Positions 25,666 through 38,694 are shown, numbered from the stretch's first letter. The stretch is 64,000 bases of DNA from Prorocentrum cordatum (GCA_963575745.1 CAUYUJ010012669.1:32501-96500); one strand, 5' to 3'. The notes: generated from the sequence alone by a model not told the origin. A program made the numbers and translations.

Positions 25666-28600
25666 GCGCAAATCTCAATTGAGGTAAATATTCACCAACG
25701 CCTGGCGTTCCGCCTAAATATTTACTTGACTGGTCGTCGAAGTCTTCACTTGATTCTTCTTCGACATTATATTTTAAAGATTCGCCTGAATTGCCGGGCG
25801 TCGCGCTGGTGGGACCCCCCAGCGGAACTCATTGCTCGAGGGCCATCGCGACCGCGAGAACGAAATTTCGTTGTGCTGGATCCTGCGAGACGAATCCTTG
25901 CGCCGTTTCAGGCCGCGTCGTGGCGCCACCCGAAGAAAACATGATGTTTGCACTCATCTGAGAAATGGCTTCGTGTTTCTGGCCTCGCCTCGGGGCGTCG
26001 AGGCGCGCGCGACAACCTGGAACATGTAATTCCTTGGTTTTGAACATCCATGTTATTTTGAATTCCTGCCCTGCACTTCTCGGCAAGTGCGCTGCAGATC
26101 AAGGAAGCGGCGTCCCCGGACTCTCTGTCTTGGGCGCTGCTGGAGCGCTCTGATCCGCGCCCGGAGAGGGGGCGGAGCCGGGGGCGCAGTCGCGGGCTGG
26201 GCCAACGGCCCGGCATAGGAGCACAGTCGTGACTGCAGACTAGCGATACCCAAGGCCGAAGAACATGAGCAGAAAGAAACGCGACCCCTGGAGGCATTGG
26301 GCCTGCTTTTGCTTCGCCCGATATGCAAAGGCTCCGATGAGAATGGGCCAAGAAGGCGGCTTTGTCTTTCGCTATTTGCATGGGTACCGGTGAAAAAAGA
26401 TGGCGATCCAGCGGCGGGTTCCTTATCGTGTTTTCTGAAGCTCAGGAAGCAGATCCTGCGGATGCAGTATATATGTTCCAAGTCCATCCTGCCGCCTCAA
26501 GATGCCATAAGCTGGTTTCCAAAACTATGTTCCGCGGTGAACGCGGATCCTCTCGGGCTGAATTTCGGACCGCCCAGCGCGTTTGATTGGCAGGTGTCGT
26601 GGAACTGGAGAGCGAACGGGGGACTTGGGAGGCGTCTAACACACGCGCGTTGGATTGCAACGAGATTGCGGGACTGGTTCGCGCGAGCGGAACAGGAACT
26701 GGATTCGCCGAGCTTGCGCCGCCCGTGGAATAGCGTTCGAGCTTCAGAAAGTCAAAAGGGGAAGGGGCATTGTAATTGCCTTTGAGGGGACTAGAAGGGA
26801 CGTCGTGTAACCGTCCAGATGCGAGAGATCGAGTGCGTCCCTGGCCTCGGAGACATGGTTTGAGCCTTGCAATGGCCGGGTCGGGCATGTCGATGCGACT
26901 CGCGGTAATCTTCCTGTAGCGAATCTCTTTGATGATCCCGTCGGTGACGCTGAAGACGAAACAATGCAGTTGGCGTCCGTTGCTTTGAGGAGATTGTTTC
27001 GACTGCTGATATGGACAGGCTTGCAGCGACGATATTGTCGAGGAGTGAAAGAGACCAGTCGCCGAAGATTGGAATTGAAGGACGCTTGGAGACAAGGACT
27101 GGCTCACTCGCATTGTGGTTGGGTTCGTGGTGGGTGTCGCCGAGAGATGTTGCGCCCTGTCACAACGACCGAGTCATCGATCAGGCCATATTGTTTTTCG
27201 ATTGGCACTCTCAGGGGACCCCTTGCGAGATGTGGAGAAGAATATTAGTCGTGGGCGCAGTCGCATGCCTCGACCCGGAAAGCGCGACCCTGGCGAGGGT
27301 GCTGCTGTCTGACTAGGACATTACACGGTTCACTATGTCCTCACGACCCTAGGAGAAAAGTGGGTGCTCACAGGCATGCGAAGTCCGTGAGTGCGATCAT
27401 ATAGCTGCTGGATGCCACTTGCCCCCATGGCCAGTGAACGCTTGCGGTCGCATTCCTGGCGCTCCCGAACAGACGGGCGTTCGTTACCCTGGCTGACCTG
27501 AGAAAAGGTCCGCTTGTAAAAGACCCTACTTGGTATGGGGGCGGGGAATCGGCGGCTGATGATTTCGAACGATCGCCTGGGTAAAAAAATTCATCGCAGC
27601 CTCTAGCACTGGTGCTTCTGGCGATAGAGATGTCGTAATGGCACCAGGTGAGCCGGGCGGCCCTTCCGGTGTAGCGGCGGCGGCGGCGGTCGGCCCTGCG
27701 ACGTCGTTGCGGCGTCGGGAGGTGGAGAAGGCGCCGGAGGTGCTGGTGCTGGCCCCGCTGATTCGGTTGCCCATGACGCTGCCGCGGGTTCCGATTGACG
27801 GCGGGAGGCAACCCAAAGCCGATTTTGGCAACGATTTTGTAAATCCCCCGCCAGATGTTTTTTGTATTTTCTGTTTTTTGTTGAGATTTGTTCGTCAGCT
27901 GCTGTCACGCTGCCGACGTGCACCCCAAGTTGGGCATCTGCGTTGCGCGCTGCGCCGCGTGCGCGGTGCAGCGCGGGTTGCGCCGTTCGCGCAGCGCCCC
28001 GCGTTCGGCGCCGAGGTTGTGGTGTTTCCTCGCGGCGCCGCGCGCGAGGTGCCGCGAACGCACCGCCGCTTCTGCGGCCGACGTTGAATTTGTGGTGTCG
28101 CGTGCCTGGAGTTGCGGGCGCGGTGTTGCGCGGTGCTTCTTTCGCGTGCGCGTGCGTGCCTTGCGCGCGGTGCACAGTTCGATGCGCGTCGTGCTGCGTG
28201 CCGGCGCGGTACCGCGCAAATAGCGCCACGTACGTGCTGCCGCGCGAGGTGCCCGGTGTTTGCGTACGGTGCGCGTGCGCGGCGCCGTGTGCGCGGCCTG
28301 CGTGGTGCCGCGCGCGTGACGTTGCGTTGCTGGTGCCGCTCACGGGACCTCCGGTCTGTGCGTGTACGAGGTCTTGCCCAAGCGCGCTGCGCCGCGCCAT
28401 GCGCGGCACGTTGCGCGGGTCGGGTTGCTCGCGTCGCGGAGGTCTCCCGCCATGCGCGTGCGAAGTACACGGAGAGAGCGGGAGAGGATGAGAGGAGAAA
28501 CGAAGAGGGGAAGCTAGGGAGGAAAGGGGAGTCATGCGAGATGGTAGGCGGAAGGGAGGGAAGAGCGGGGGAGGGATGGGGCGGCAAGGGGGGGAGGTGT

Positions 28601-28697
28601 TTGGAGTAGGGGCAATCGTGCGAGTGCGACAATTGTTAGCACCCCAGTCGCGAGTGGGCTGCCGGCGGTGCGTTAAGGCCGGGCTTTGGGATAAAAT
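25666..28697. other. Unassigned region
   Basis: No supported gene. The first part is of mixed composition. About 27900-28450 is extremely CpG-rich (GCGC runs), which opens long Arg/Ala-rich frames on both strands; these look like composition artefacts. No spliced-leader or RNA-gene match was seen. Confidence 0.5.
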
Positions 28698-28845
28698 TAT
28701 CCCGGCAAAGCAACCTAACAGCGACGTGTATAAGCATATCTGGAAGCATTCCCTTTAAGATTCAGGTGAGAATCCAGTTGTAGAATTCTACTGTTCTCGC
28801 AGTCGCAGTCGCATTCGCAATGACGGTCGCAGTGGCAACGGCCTT

Positions 28846-28980
28846 AGGATCCAATGGAATCCTAAGGATTCCTAAGGATTCCTGAGGATGTTTAACTATG
28901 CCTACGGATTCCTGAGGATGCCTACGGATTCCTAAGGATTCCTAGGGATTCCGAAGGATTCCTATGGATTCCTATGGATG
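28846..28980 (+). repeat. GGATTCCTA-type short tandem array
   Basis: Irregular 9-11 base repeats of the form AAGGATTCCT and GGATTCCTGA inside composite repeat copy 1. Confidence 0.85.
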
Positions 28981-28984
28981 CTTC

Positions 28985-29725
28985 AACCTGCCTCAGTTTC
29001 AGCCTCAGCCTCAGCCTGCCTCGGCTGCCTGCCTCAGCCTCAGCCTGCCTCAGCCTCAGCCTCAGCCTGCCTCGGCCTCAGCCCTCAGCCTCAGCCTCAG
29101 CCTGCCTCAGCCTCAGCCCTCAGCCTCAGCCTCAGCCTGCCTCGGCTTGCCTCAGCCTCAGCCTCAGCCTGCCTCGGCCTCAGCCTGTCTCAGCCTCAGC
29201 CTGCCTCAGCCTCCCCTCATCCCCCCCCCCCTTCCCCCCCCCCATTCAGCCTCACCTTGTCTCAGCTTCGGCCTGCCTCGGCTTCATCCTCAGCCTCAGC
29301 CTCAGTATCAGCCTCAGCCTGTCTCGGCCTGAGCGTGCCTCGGCCTCGGCCTCAGCCTGCCTCAGCCTCAGCCTGCCTCAGCCTCAGCCTCAGCCTCAGC
29401 CTCAGCCTGTCTCAGCCCCAGCCTGCCTCAGCATCAGCCTCAGCCTCAGCCTCAGTATCAGCCTCAGCCTGTCTCGGCCTGAGCGTGCCTCGGCCTCAGC
29501 CTGCCTCGGCCTCAGCCTCAGCCTCAGCCTGCCTCAGCCTCAGCCTCAGCCTCAGCCTTCCTCAGCCTCAGCCTGCCTCATCCTCAGCCTCAGCCTGCCT
29601 CGGCCTCAGCCTGCGTCAGCCTCAGCCTCAGCCTCAGCCTCAGCCTGCCTCAGCCTCAGCCTCAGCCTGCCTCGGCGTGCCTCAGCTTCAGCCTCAGCCT
29701 GCCTCGGCCTCAGCCTGCCTCATTT
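28985..29725 (+). repeat. CAGCCT hexanucleotide array
   Basis: Long run of CAGCCT interspersed with CTGCCT and CGGCCT, broken by a C-rich stretch near 29220-29250. Frames through it are low-complexity Pro/Gln/Ser. Confidence 0.92.
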
Positions 29726-29734
29726 CGGGCATTC

Positions 29735-30150
29735 AAAATATGGCACAGGATTTGTCTTCAGGGAACACGAAGATCACGAAGTGGCCCACGGTTGGCTCCG
29801 GGCAATCAAAATTTGCTGCAGGAGTGGTGTTCTGGGAACACGAAGAACACGAAGTGGCCTACAGTTGGCTCTGGGTATTCAAAATTAGCTTGGGAATGGT
29901 GTTCTGAGAACATGAAGAACACGAAGTGGTCTAGAGTTGGCTCCTGGCATTCAAAATGTGGCCTGGGAGTGGTGTTCTGGGAGCACGGAGAACACGAAGT
30001 GGCTTACAGTTGGCTCCGGGCATTCAAAATGTGGCCTGGGAGTGGTGTTCTGGGAGCACGAAGAACACGAAGTGGCCTACAGTTGGGTCCAGGCATTCAA
30101 AATTTTGCCTGGGAGTGGTGTTCTGTTGGCCCCGGGTAGACAAAATGTAG
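29735..30150 (+). repeat. 73-bp minisatellite
   Basis: About five to six units; successive GGTGTTC landmarks lie at 29826, 29898, 29971 and 30044. Each unit contains GAACACGAAGTGGC and GGCATTCAAAAT. Confidence 0.88.
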
Positions 30151-30276
30151 CTCCTGGCAATGAAAATAGGGAGTCCCCAGATTCCCGCGGCACCCGTCCG
30201 GCATCTGCCCAGACCCCCTTGGGGAGTCATGATGCTCTCTTTTGAGACCACTAGAAACCTATCAGTCTTCGCTGTT

Positions 30277-31591
30277 TTATAATATCTGGCGTTCCGGTTC
30301 TGGGGTTTCTGTTTTTTTTTCTCCGCGGCGCCTTGCGCCAAGTCCAGACAGCCAGGGGATGCGGGTGCCTCCCTCCCCTCCCCCTGCCGCCCTCCCCTCC
30401 CCCTCCCTCCCGCCCCCCCCCTCCCGGTCAGGTCCTTTTCTTCCCTCTGTCCGCCTCCCTCTCTCCCTCTGTCCGTTTTCAGCCCCCCCCCTCGTTCCCC
30501 CGGGACGAGGCACCCCCGGAGCGACCCCCGGGGCCACGATTTTGCCACCGATTTCGCCCACGATTTTGCCAACGATTTCGCCCCACGATTCCGCCCACGA
30601 TTTTGCCCACGATTTTGCCCACGATTTGCCTCCGATTTTGCAGACGACTTCGACTGCCCACGATTTTGACCACGATTTTGAACACGATTTTGTTTCATTT
30701 TGATTCGAATTAACGGAAAATCGTGAACAAAATCGTTGGCGAAAATCGTGGCTCGTCCCAGGGTTTGCCCCGGGTTGGCCCACGGGTGGCCCCAGGGGGT
30801 GGCCTCGGGGGGTGCCTCGTCCTGGGCCCGGACCGGGGCGCCGCTCCCGGTTGCCCGGCGCGCGGCGGCGGAGGGCGGGGGCGCAGAAGAGGGGGGGGCC
30901 AGGGAGGGGCACTGGGGAGGGGCCGGTAGTGGGTGGAGGACAGGGAAGGGGCGGGCAGGGGCAGGTGGAGGGCAGGGAAGGGGGAGGTACGCGGGGAGCG
31001 GAGGGGACAGGAGGGGCAAAGGGGCCGCAGCTGTTGGTCTTGAGGGCCGACACTTTTCGGAAACGGCCCACTGAATGCCGGCGCAGCCCCGCCCACCTGT
31101 TCAGTCTCGCGCAGTGGCTCCCACGGGGGCCCCGGCCGCTTCTGCCGCGGCGCCGGCGGCCGCGAATGCTCCCGCCAAGCGGGGTTTACTGGAGCAGCGC
31201 GTGGTCCTGGTTAGGGCTCGGCGCGAGGCGTTTGCCCCTTTCCGCCGCGTCGCGGCAGGGGGCAGCAGCGGGAGTTAGAGCAGGGAACGCAACTTGAGGA
31301 ACGCCACGATATTGACCGAGTGCGCGACGAGGGGTGGCGGCGAGGGCAGACCCCCCCCCGCCCGCGCGCGCCGCTTCGCGCCCCGAAGCCGCGCTCGGTG
31401 CGCGAACCATTCCGGGGCGCGCGGGGCGCGGCGCAAGCGAGGGTGAAAAAGCGTTTATTGCGCTCCTCTAGAAGCCGCCGCGAGACACGCGCCCTCTCGA
31501 GCAGCAGATAGAATGAAAGCCCCGGGCTGCTGCGGGCCTCCCAGAAACGACCGCCTTCACTCGAACGGCATATTGGCTTGTCAAAATTAAC
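30277..31591. other. Spacer between the composite repeats
   Basis: Low-complexity sequence: C-rich run (30360-30500), a CACGATTTTGCC array (see next), a G-rich stretch (30780-31020) and GC-rich unassigned DNA. No gene is recognised. Confidence 0.5.
30535..30695 (+). repeat. CCCACGATTTTG short tandem array
   Basis: About ten degenerate units of 12-16 bases based on CCCACGATTTTGCC. Confidence 0.85.
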
Positions 31592-33180
31592 TATCCCGGC
31601 AAAGCAACCTAACAGCGACGTGTAAAAGCATATTTGGAAGCATTCCCCTTAAGATTCAGGTGCGAATCCAGTTGTAGAATTCTGCTGTTCGCGCAGTCGC
31701 AGTCGCATTCGCAATGACGGTCGCAGTGGCAACGGCCTTAGGATCCAATGGAATCCTAAGGGTTCCGAAGGATTCCTGAAAATGCTAAACTATGCCTGCG
31801 GATTCCTGAGGATGCCTACGGATTCCTAAGGATTCCGAAGGATTCCTGTGGATTCCTATGGATTCCTATGGATGCTTCCGCCTGCCTCAGTTTCAGCCTC
31901 AGCCTCAGCCTGCCTCGGCCTCAGCTTCAGCCTGCCTCAGCCTCAGCCTCAGCCTGCCTCGGCCTCAGCCTGCATCAGCCTCAGCCTCAGCCCTCCTCAG
32001 CCTCAGCCCCAGCCTCAGCCTCAGCCTCAGCCTCAGCCTCAGCTTCAGTCTGCCTCGGCGTGCCTCAGCCTCAGCCTCGGCCTGCCTCGGCCTCAGCCTG
32101 CCTCGGCCTCAGCACGCCTCAGCCTCCCCCCCCCCCGTCCCCCCCCTCCCATTCAGCCTCACCTTGTTTCAGCTTCGGTTTGCCTCGGCCTCATCCTCAG
32201 CCTCACCCTCAGTCTCAGCCTTAGCCTGTCTCGGCCTGAACCTGCCTCGGCCTCAGCCTCAGCCTGCCTCAGCCTCAGCCTGCCTCAGCCTCAGCCTTAA
32301 CGCCTCAGCCTGTCTCAACCCCAGCCTGCCTCAGCAGCAGCCTCAGCCTCAGCCTCAGCCTCAGCCTGCCTCGGCGCGCCTCGGCCTCAGCCTCAGCCTG
32401 CCTCGGCCTCAGCCTCAGCCTCAGCCTGCCTCAGCTTCAGCCTCAGCCTTCCTCAGCCTCAGCCTGCCTCATCCTCAGCCTCAGCGTGCCTCGGCCTCAG
32501 CCTGCGTCAGCCTCAGCCTCAGCCTCAGCCTCAGCCTGCCTCAGCCTCAGCCTCAGCCTGCTTCGGCGTGCCTCAGCTTCAGCCTCAGCCTGCCTCGGCC
32601 TCAGCCTGCCTCGGCCTCAGCCTGCCTCAGCTCGGGCATTCGAAATATGGCACAGGATTTGTCTTCAAGGAACACGAAGATCACGAAGTGGCCCACAGTT
32701 GGCTCCGGGAAATCAAAATATGGTGCAGGAGTGGTGCTCTGGGAACACGAAGAACACGAAGTGGTCTACAGTTGGCTCTGGGCATTCAAAATTAACGTGG
32801 GAATGGTGTTATGGGAGCACTCAGAACACGAATTGGTCTACAATTGGCTCCGGGCATTCAAACTTTGGCCTGGGAGTGGTGTTCTGGGAAGACGAAGAAC
32901 ACGAAGTGGCTTACAGTTGGCTCCGGGCATTCAAAATGTGGCCTGGGAGTGGTGTTCTGGGAAGACGAAGAACACGAAGTGGCCTACAGTTGGGTCCGGG
33001 CATTCAAAATGTGGCCTGGGAGTGCTGTTCTGTTGGCTCCGGGCAGTCAAAATGTGGCCCCTGGCATTGAAAATTGTGAGTCCCCGGATTCCCGCGGCAC
33101 CGGTCCGGCATCTGCCCAAACCCCCCTGGGGAGTCTTGATTTTTTCAAGCCCACTAGAAATCTATCAGTCTTCGCGGTTC
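31592..33180 (+). repeat. 1.6-kb composite repeat, copy 2
   Basis: Same order as copy 1: leader from 31592, GGATTCC array (31740-31872), CAGCCT array (31880-32632), 73-bp minisatellite (32635-33050) and the shared unique tail ending near 33180. Flanks differ from copy 1 on both sides, so the ends are probably real element or duplication boundaries. Confidence 0.88.
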
Positions 33181-34252
33181 GGTAATTTCGTAGTTGAGTC
33201 AGAGGGGCAGCGCTCGCCTGCCCGCGAGGGGGCCGTTGTGTATTCAGCCCCCCTTGAGAAAGCACGCAGGGCCCCCTTCGGCCATGCTCGAGCCGTCGAA
33301 CGGATGGGGGGCGCATCGGGGGCCACGAGTGCGCGCGGGAGTGCGCGTGGGAGCGCTGGACGCGCGCGTCGCCCAACGACCGCAGGGTGAAGTGTCGCCG
33401 CGGCGGAGAGACCGACGGCGGCCACATGGCGTCTTGGATTCGGGCCCGCCTTGGTCGCGCCTTCGCAGCCTGCGCGGCGCGTCTCAACAGCAGGAGCAGG
33501 CGGCGCGCGACAATGCGATAACGCTCGGGCGGCCCACGATGCCATCCCAATGCCAAGCTTCAGGACGTCGACGTGATGAAAAATTCTCAATTTCAAAATC
33601 GTTGCGGCTCCCTGGGGGGAGGCGGCCTCGCAACATCATGCAAGATGGCGATGATGAGGATGCTGACGGGGAGTCGGCGACAGATGATCCAACCGTCGCC
33701 AAGATCGTGGTTCGATGCGAACTGACGCCGACGGCGAGTGGGACCCTGGAGAGGGCAGTCGTTTGAAAAGGCATAGCTCCCGCCGCCCCGACGGCGATCG
33801 CGTGAGAAAGTGAACGATCAAAGGGATTGGAAAGGAAGGGAGACAGGGCGTACAAAAATTCGTGGAGAAACGATCTGGGAGATGGCTCCTCGTCGACGCC
33901 GGGGCAAGTGTTACCGTCCTGGCGGCTCAACGAGAGCTCTGGTCACTGGGCCGGTGGCCGCCCAAGGGGAAGCCACGACGAAGGGGGCCGTGATGCGACC
34001 GGAGCGTGGACTGCGGAGAGTGACCCGTGAAATTGTTGGCGCTGGCAGTGTGGCCAGCAGGGCGCTCCAAGTGACCAGGGTCGAAGGTAGGTCGCGGGAA
34101 AGACCGCCGGGAGCCCCGCAGGCTTGTCGAATCAATGCAGGTTTCGTTGAGCAGCAGAGCCCCAGCCTCCGCAGAAGGATTAGGTACTACTCGGACGGGC
34201 TGCGCCGTGCAATTTTTTTTGGGTTGGCGCACTCTGACGATGTGTGCTGCAG
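33181..34252. other. Unassigned region
   Basis: Open frames up to about 190 codons exist but show no recognisable motif and overlap each other in several frames. Nothing further is supported. Confidence 0.4.
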
Positions 34253-34430
34253 GAGCAGGAGCAGGAGGAGGAGGAGGAGGAGGAGGAGGAGGAGGAAGAG
34301 AAGGAGGCGCAGGATTGAGGTAGAGTTTTGAGGATTAGAGGAGGAGGGGTGATGCTGCTGATGATGATGATGCTGATGCTGATGCTGATGCTGATGCTGC
34401 TGATGATGATGATGGTGGTGATGATGATGG

Positions 34431-34479
<49 letters not shown>

Positions 34480-34497
34480 GATGATGATGACGATGAC

Positions 34498-34591
<94 letters not shown>

Positions 34592-34640
34592 GGGGGGAGG
34601 AGGATGAGGAGGAGGAAGAAGAGGAGGAGGAGGAGGAGGA
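34253..34640 (+). repeat. GAG and GAT trinucleotide arrays
   Basis: (GGA)n at about 34258-34305, then (GAT)n with GCT and GGT variants at 34350-34590, then (GGA)n again to about 34640. Confidence 0.95.
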
Positions 34641-35870
34641 GGGCCAGAGCCCATCATGCATCAACGATGCTGCGACACACCCTCCCGCCCCAAGTGTCTC
34701 CCCCATCGCCCTCCACAGGAAACCCTGTTCACTAGGAACCACAGAGGGTCTCCCCTTGGAAGGCGCGCGCCCCATGGAAGGGGCCCTTCTGGCGGAAGCC
34801 CCGATGTGGCACGAAATTGCCCCCCCAATTCGCTTACAACAAATGCCACTGTGCACCCGTCGGTCGTTGAAAGTTTGTACTTTTGGATTTTTGGATCCCA
34901 TTCTACACTAGGCGTCTTCCTATTGCAGAAATCGAGCGGTTGTCCCTCTTCCCTCTTTTTTCAGGTGGCGGGCGGCAGCCCAATCTATTTCAAAGGCCTT
35001 CCTGCTGCATGTTTCCACCCATCTCTTCCGACCGACGGACATGATCTTAAAATCCCAGGAAATATCCAGGGACAACTGTTTTGAACAGGAACCTCCATCC
35101 ATGCCTGCGACCGTCCCCACAATGTCATGCTTGTTTTTTTTCACGTGTGGCGGGGGTCGCATGTTAAATTGAGCTGCCTTTAGTCGGTGTAACTGTTGGA
35201 GGCTTCAAGACGAATGTGCGCAGGTCTAAGGAGAGAGGCACACTGTGAAGCAGGCTGTCTTCCATCCACGTGTACCCTCAGAACCTGTGAAACGAATGCG
35301 AGTAGCGTTGAGGCGAGCACCACGTTTTGAAGAACACTGCCCGTCCCCATCCGATTTTAGCTGCAGGCGGCGTCAGAACCAGACGTGTTGCGGAGCTTCT
35401 GGCCGAAACGCCACGCCCGCCCGAGCGACACGCCTATGTGTGCGGCGAGGAGGCTTTGTTGACAAGGAAACGTGGTGCCGGAGGAGGCGGGGGGAGATAC
35501 TGAGGAAGATGAGGGCGACGATAATATGGCCAACGTTTTGACTGGTGGGATTCTACGGCGCCCCAGGACGGAGGGATTTTCCTTCTCCTGCTCATGTTGT
35601 TCCTGTCACTCCTTCATGCTTATTCTGCTCGTGCGTCTCCTGCTCGTCCCGTCCCTTCCGCTGCCCGTTCCCTCTCCTTGTCCTCCTCGTCCTTCTCGTG
35701 CTACTCCGAGACTCCCTTCCCTCCTTGACCTACTCCCTCCCCTTTCGCTAGATCAGCGTGCCTCTTTCTCCCGCCAAGTCCTTGTCCCCCGCCCTCCCCA
35801 CTGCCACGGCGGCATTCTTGCATCAGTGCTCCTGCTGTAGGTTCGATGCAATGAAACATGTCCGTCGTTT
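34641..35870. other. Unassigned region
   Basis: No gene recognised. A pyrimidine-rich stretch lies at about 35575-35790. Confidence 0.4.
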
Positions 35871-35881
35871 TTTTCGTCCAA

Positions 35882-36240
35882 GGGAACGGCGCGTTCGTCG
35901 CAGTGGTGGCCATGCTCTTGCATCAGCGACACTGGTAACGATCTCCATGGAGTTTCCGTCGGCGCTCTCGTCGTACCACGGGCCCTAGTCCTGCATCATC
36001 ATAGGTGGAGCTCCCACTGCAGCGTGTGCCACATGTAGTGGTCTCGATGGAGCCCCCGCCCGCGGGAACGGCGCTCTCGCCGCATCGATGGCCGTAGTCG
36101 TGCATCCGCAGAAGTGGTACTCTCGCTGCCGCGCGTGCCACGTTGACGGGGGCTCTATGGGGCCTCCGTCCAAAGGAACGACGCTTTCGTCGTGGCTGTG
36201 GCCGCCCCCCTGCATCCGCATGTGGTTTGTGCCACCCCAC
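35882..36240 (+). repeat. 110-bp degenerate tandem repeat
   Basis: About three units. The landmark GGCGCTCTCG (or GACGCTTTCG) recurs at 35961, 36070 and 36180, a period of 109-110 bases; a shorter first unit starts near 35882. Units share TGCATCCGCA and GGAGCCCCCG-type blocks. Confidence 0.75.
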
Positions 36241-38534
36241 AGAGGTATCAAGGGTTCCCCGACGCCCGAGTCTGCGACTAAAGTGGGGGGAAAGGATGGG
36301 GGCAGGGGTAGGACGTCAGATACTGCGTGTGCGCACCAGGGTTGAATTTTCTTGACCCTCCCCCACTTCCTGGACCACTTGAGAGAGCCAACCGCCGTCC
36401 TGGGTCACCGATTGAGCTGCGTCGTCTGGCGCTGGCCGCCTTACGTGCCCCACCTCAGTGTGGCGTGATTGCGGATGTCGTCGGCGTCTTCCTCGCGTGG
36501 AGCCATGCCAGCGTTTGTGCGAAGTTGGACTCGGAGAGATAAGAGGCGATAGGGCTGGCCCGACCAGGCGAGCGAGATCAGTCGACTGACACAGCGAGTC
36601 GAGACGGGTACTTCGAGCTGCTCGATATTCGTGGGGGGGGTGGATCGCGCGGGGGGATCTGGCTGGCATGTTTGGCGCTGGTCGTGGGAGGGTTGGATCG
36701 CATGAGGGGTGGGTTTGTTGGCGAGCGTGAGGGGGCTGGAACGGGCTGTCGGGCGGAGTGGCATTGAGAGGGTGTTTGTCGAACAGTGTGGAGTATGATG
36801 AATTTGGAGGAGTACGCGTGTGACTGCAGTCCGGAAAACGAGTGGGTGGAAGGGGGAGCACCTGCGCACGCGCAGGTGAATTACATCGGCGCTGGTGTCG
36901 TATCGCCGCGGTCGAGCCCAATGCGCGCAGGTAGCTTTCCAGCAAGTCCAGGAGTGCCAGAGATCACTTCCAGGACACTGGCTTGGCCAGACGGAAAATA
37001 CGAACGGCAAGACAATGAACATAGATTCGACAAGTTCGAACATAGATGAAGCGAAGGAGTGTGGTAACACTCGGCAGCTTGCCCCCTTCGTGCTCGGCTT
37101 GTTTTGAGACTGTTCTGAGCTTCAGCTTGTCTTCAGTCTGGGTTTTAGTATGTCTTGACCCGACCCCTTCAAGGGGGAAGTTCTGTCGTCCCCGATCCAT
37201 GTTTGGTGGTCCCGGGTCTTGAGGACGGGTCCTAGAGACGGACATCTAGGTGAAACGCTTGGGCAGAAGGCATAACATCGCCCGAGACCCGGAGGTTTCT
37301 ACAGTCAAGACGCTGAAGTAAGGGCCACTTTGGTCTCAGGAGGGGCCGGGGTTTTCGGGCCGTTCTCTAAATCTGGGTCGAAGAACCTATTCGTGGCCGA
37401 GGCCCGCCGTGGCCAGGAAAGCCCCCTCGCTCCTCACTCAGCGCTCCTTCTGACGACGATGACTGCAGCTGGGACCCCGGGGGGCTCATTCCAATGATGG
37501 GCCCACGTATTTCGAGAGTCAGTGTGTGGCGCCCGACGGCCTGTGGACAGTGTCGGCCCGTGCTTGATGGTGTTGGGGGTGATACTTGCTGTTTCATATG
37601 TTCGGGAAACTTGCCCCCCTTCTTGTCCACGGGCACGGGGTTGGAGGTTCGAGATTTTTGGGCGTCCTCGTCGGTTCCTGGGCGTTTCCCAGCCCCGGCA
37701 TGCGCTCCAGCAGCTTCGCCTCGCCGAGGGCGTTACAGGGGTGAGCGGGTCGTCCCGAACGGCCGATCAGACCGGAATTACGATCTGAAAGCCGCGTCCA
37801 GTCAGGGGCAGCGTAAGGGGGGGCATCGGCTCAGGGGTGGAGCGCACCGATCGCCGACAGGAGCCTGATACCCCAAGCCGCCCAGGAACGTGCGGCTCGC
37901 TGTCGGAGGCCAATCGCCGATCTATCGGCGATGTATCGCCGATTCAAGCTCGGTGTGTCCCCCCCCGAGCTCGTTCCCGCCCGGTGTTCCCCCCATCGTG
38001 GCCCCCCTCATCGAGGCTGTCTAGGATCTCCTGCCGCAAGGGCGTCATCTTCGAAAGCTGTTTTCCCGCATGTGATGGTCGATGGCTTGCTGGCAGGAGT
38101 CCCGAGGTGGTCATCGGAGAGCTCTCAAGGTGTTTTACTCGTGGTGCTCGATGCTCTATCAGGGTAGTGCCGCGCTAGCTTCGGGGTGCAATGCTCGGTG
38201 CTCGAGGTGCTCGAGATTATGTTCAACACTCGAGCTGCTCGTGTTTCGGGTCAGACGAAAGGGGGAGTTATGGTCCATACATTGGCGCCTCTGGCAGCGG
38301 GAGGCGCCGGGAAAATCAGCTACGTGAGCTGGTTCGCCCAACACCCTTCACTATACCCCCCTTTCGTCCGATCCGAGTCTTACGGCAGGTTCGAGTCGTG
38401 TCGATGCGGCGGCGACCCCAGCACGGGAATTCAAGGTTGACCGTCGCCGGTGGCGCGGAATCGGACGATGTGTAGCAACTTGGCGAGCGAAAGGCCTCCG
38501 ACCGTTCAAGGTTGAACGATCCACGATTCGCGCG
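36241..38534. other. Unassigned region
   Basis: No supported gene. Small palindromic clusters are present, for example GCCGATCTATCGGC near 37916 and several CTCGAG/GTGCTCGAGG words near 38190-38240. Confidence 0.4.
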
Positions 38535-38694
38535 GTGTCAGAAACCAACGCCGATGCCGTCACGAGACGAACCTGCTGTAATTACGTGGGTTGCTCGATC
38601 CTCGAATGCAGCACGTGTCAGAAACCAACGCCGATGCCGTCACGAGACGAACCTGCTGTAATTACGTGGGTTGCTCGATCCTCGAATGCAGCAC
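38535..38694 (+). repeat. Perfect 80-bp tandem duplication
   Basis: Two head-to-tail copies (38535-38614 and 38615-38694) with no difference seen by eye, in otherwise non-repetitive DNA. Each starts GTGTCAGAAACC. The identity indicates a recent event or a recent assembly artefact. Confidence 0.93.

Larger units (their letters stand above)
28698..30276 (+). repeat. 1.6-kb composite repeat, copy 1
   Basis: Direct repeat of 31592-33180 with the same internal order: unique leader of about 150 bases starting TATCCCGGCAAAGC; GGATTCCTA array (28846-28980); CAGCCT/TGCCTC array (28985-29725); 73-bp minisatellite (29735-30150); unique tail ending ATCAGTCTTCGC. Unique leader and tail are shared by both copies, so the whole block was copied as a unit. 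No coding capacity is credible. Confidence 0.88.

Noticed and set aside
21114-25687. Long open frames on both strands across the satellite (up to 618 codons)
   Set aside because: They follow the repeat period, overlap in several frames and exist because the unit rarely forms stop codons; no domain or start signal supports them.
34187-34901. His-, Met- and Ser-rich frames at the GAT array
   Set aside because: Six-frame shadows of a trinucleotide repeat.
37640-38400. tRNA gene suggested by GGTTCGAG words near 37645 and 38386
   Set aside because: No matching A-box or cloverleaf arms could be drawn around either.
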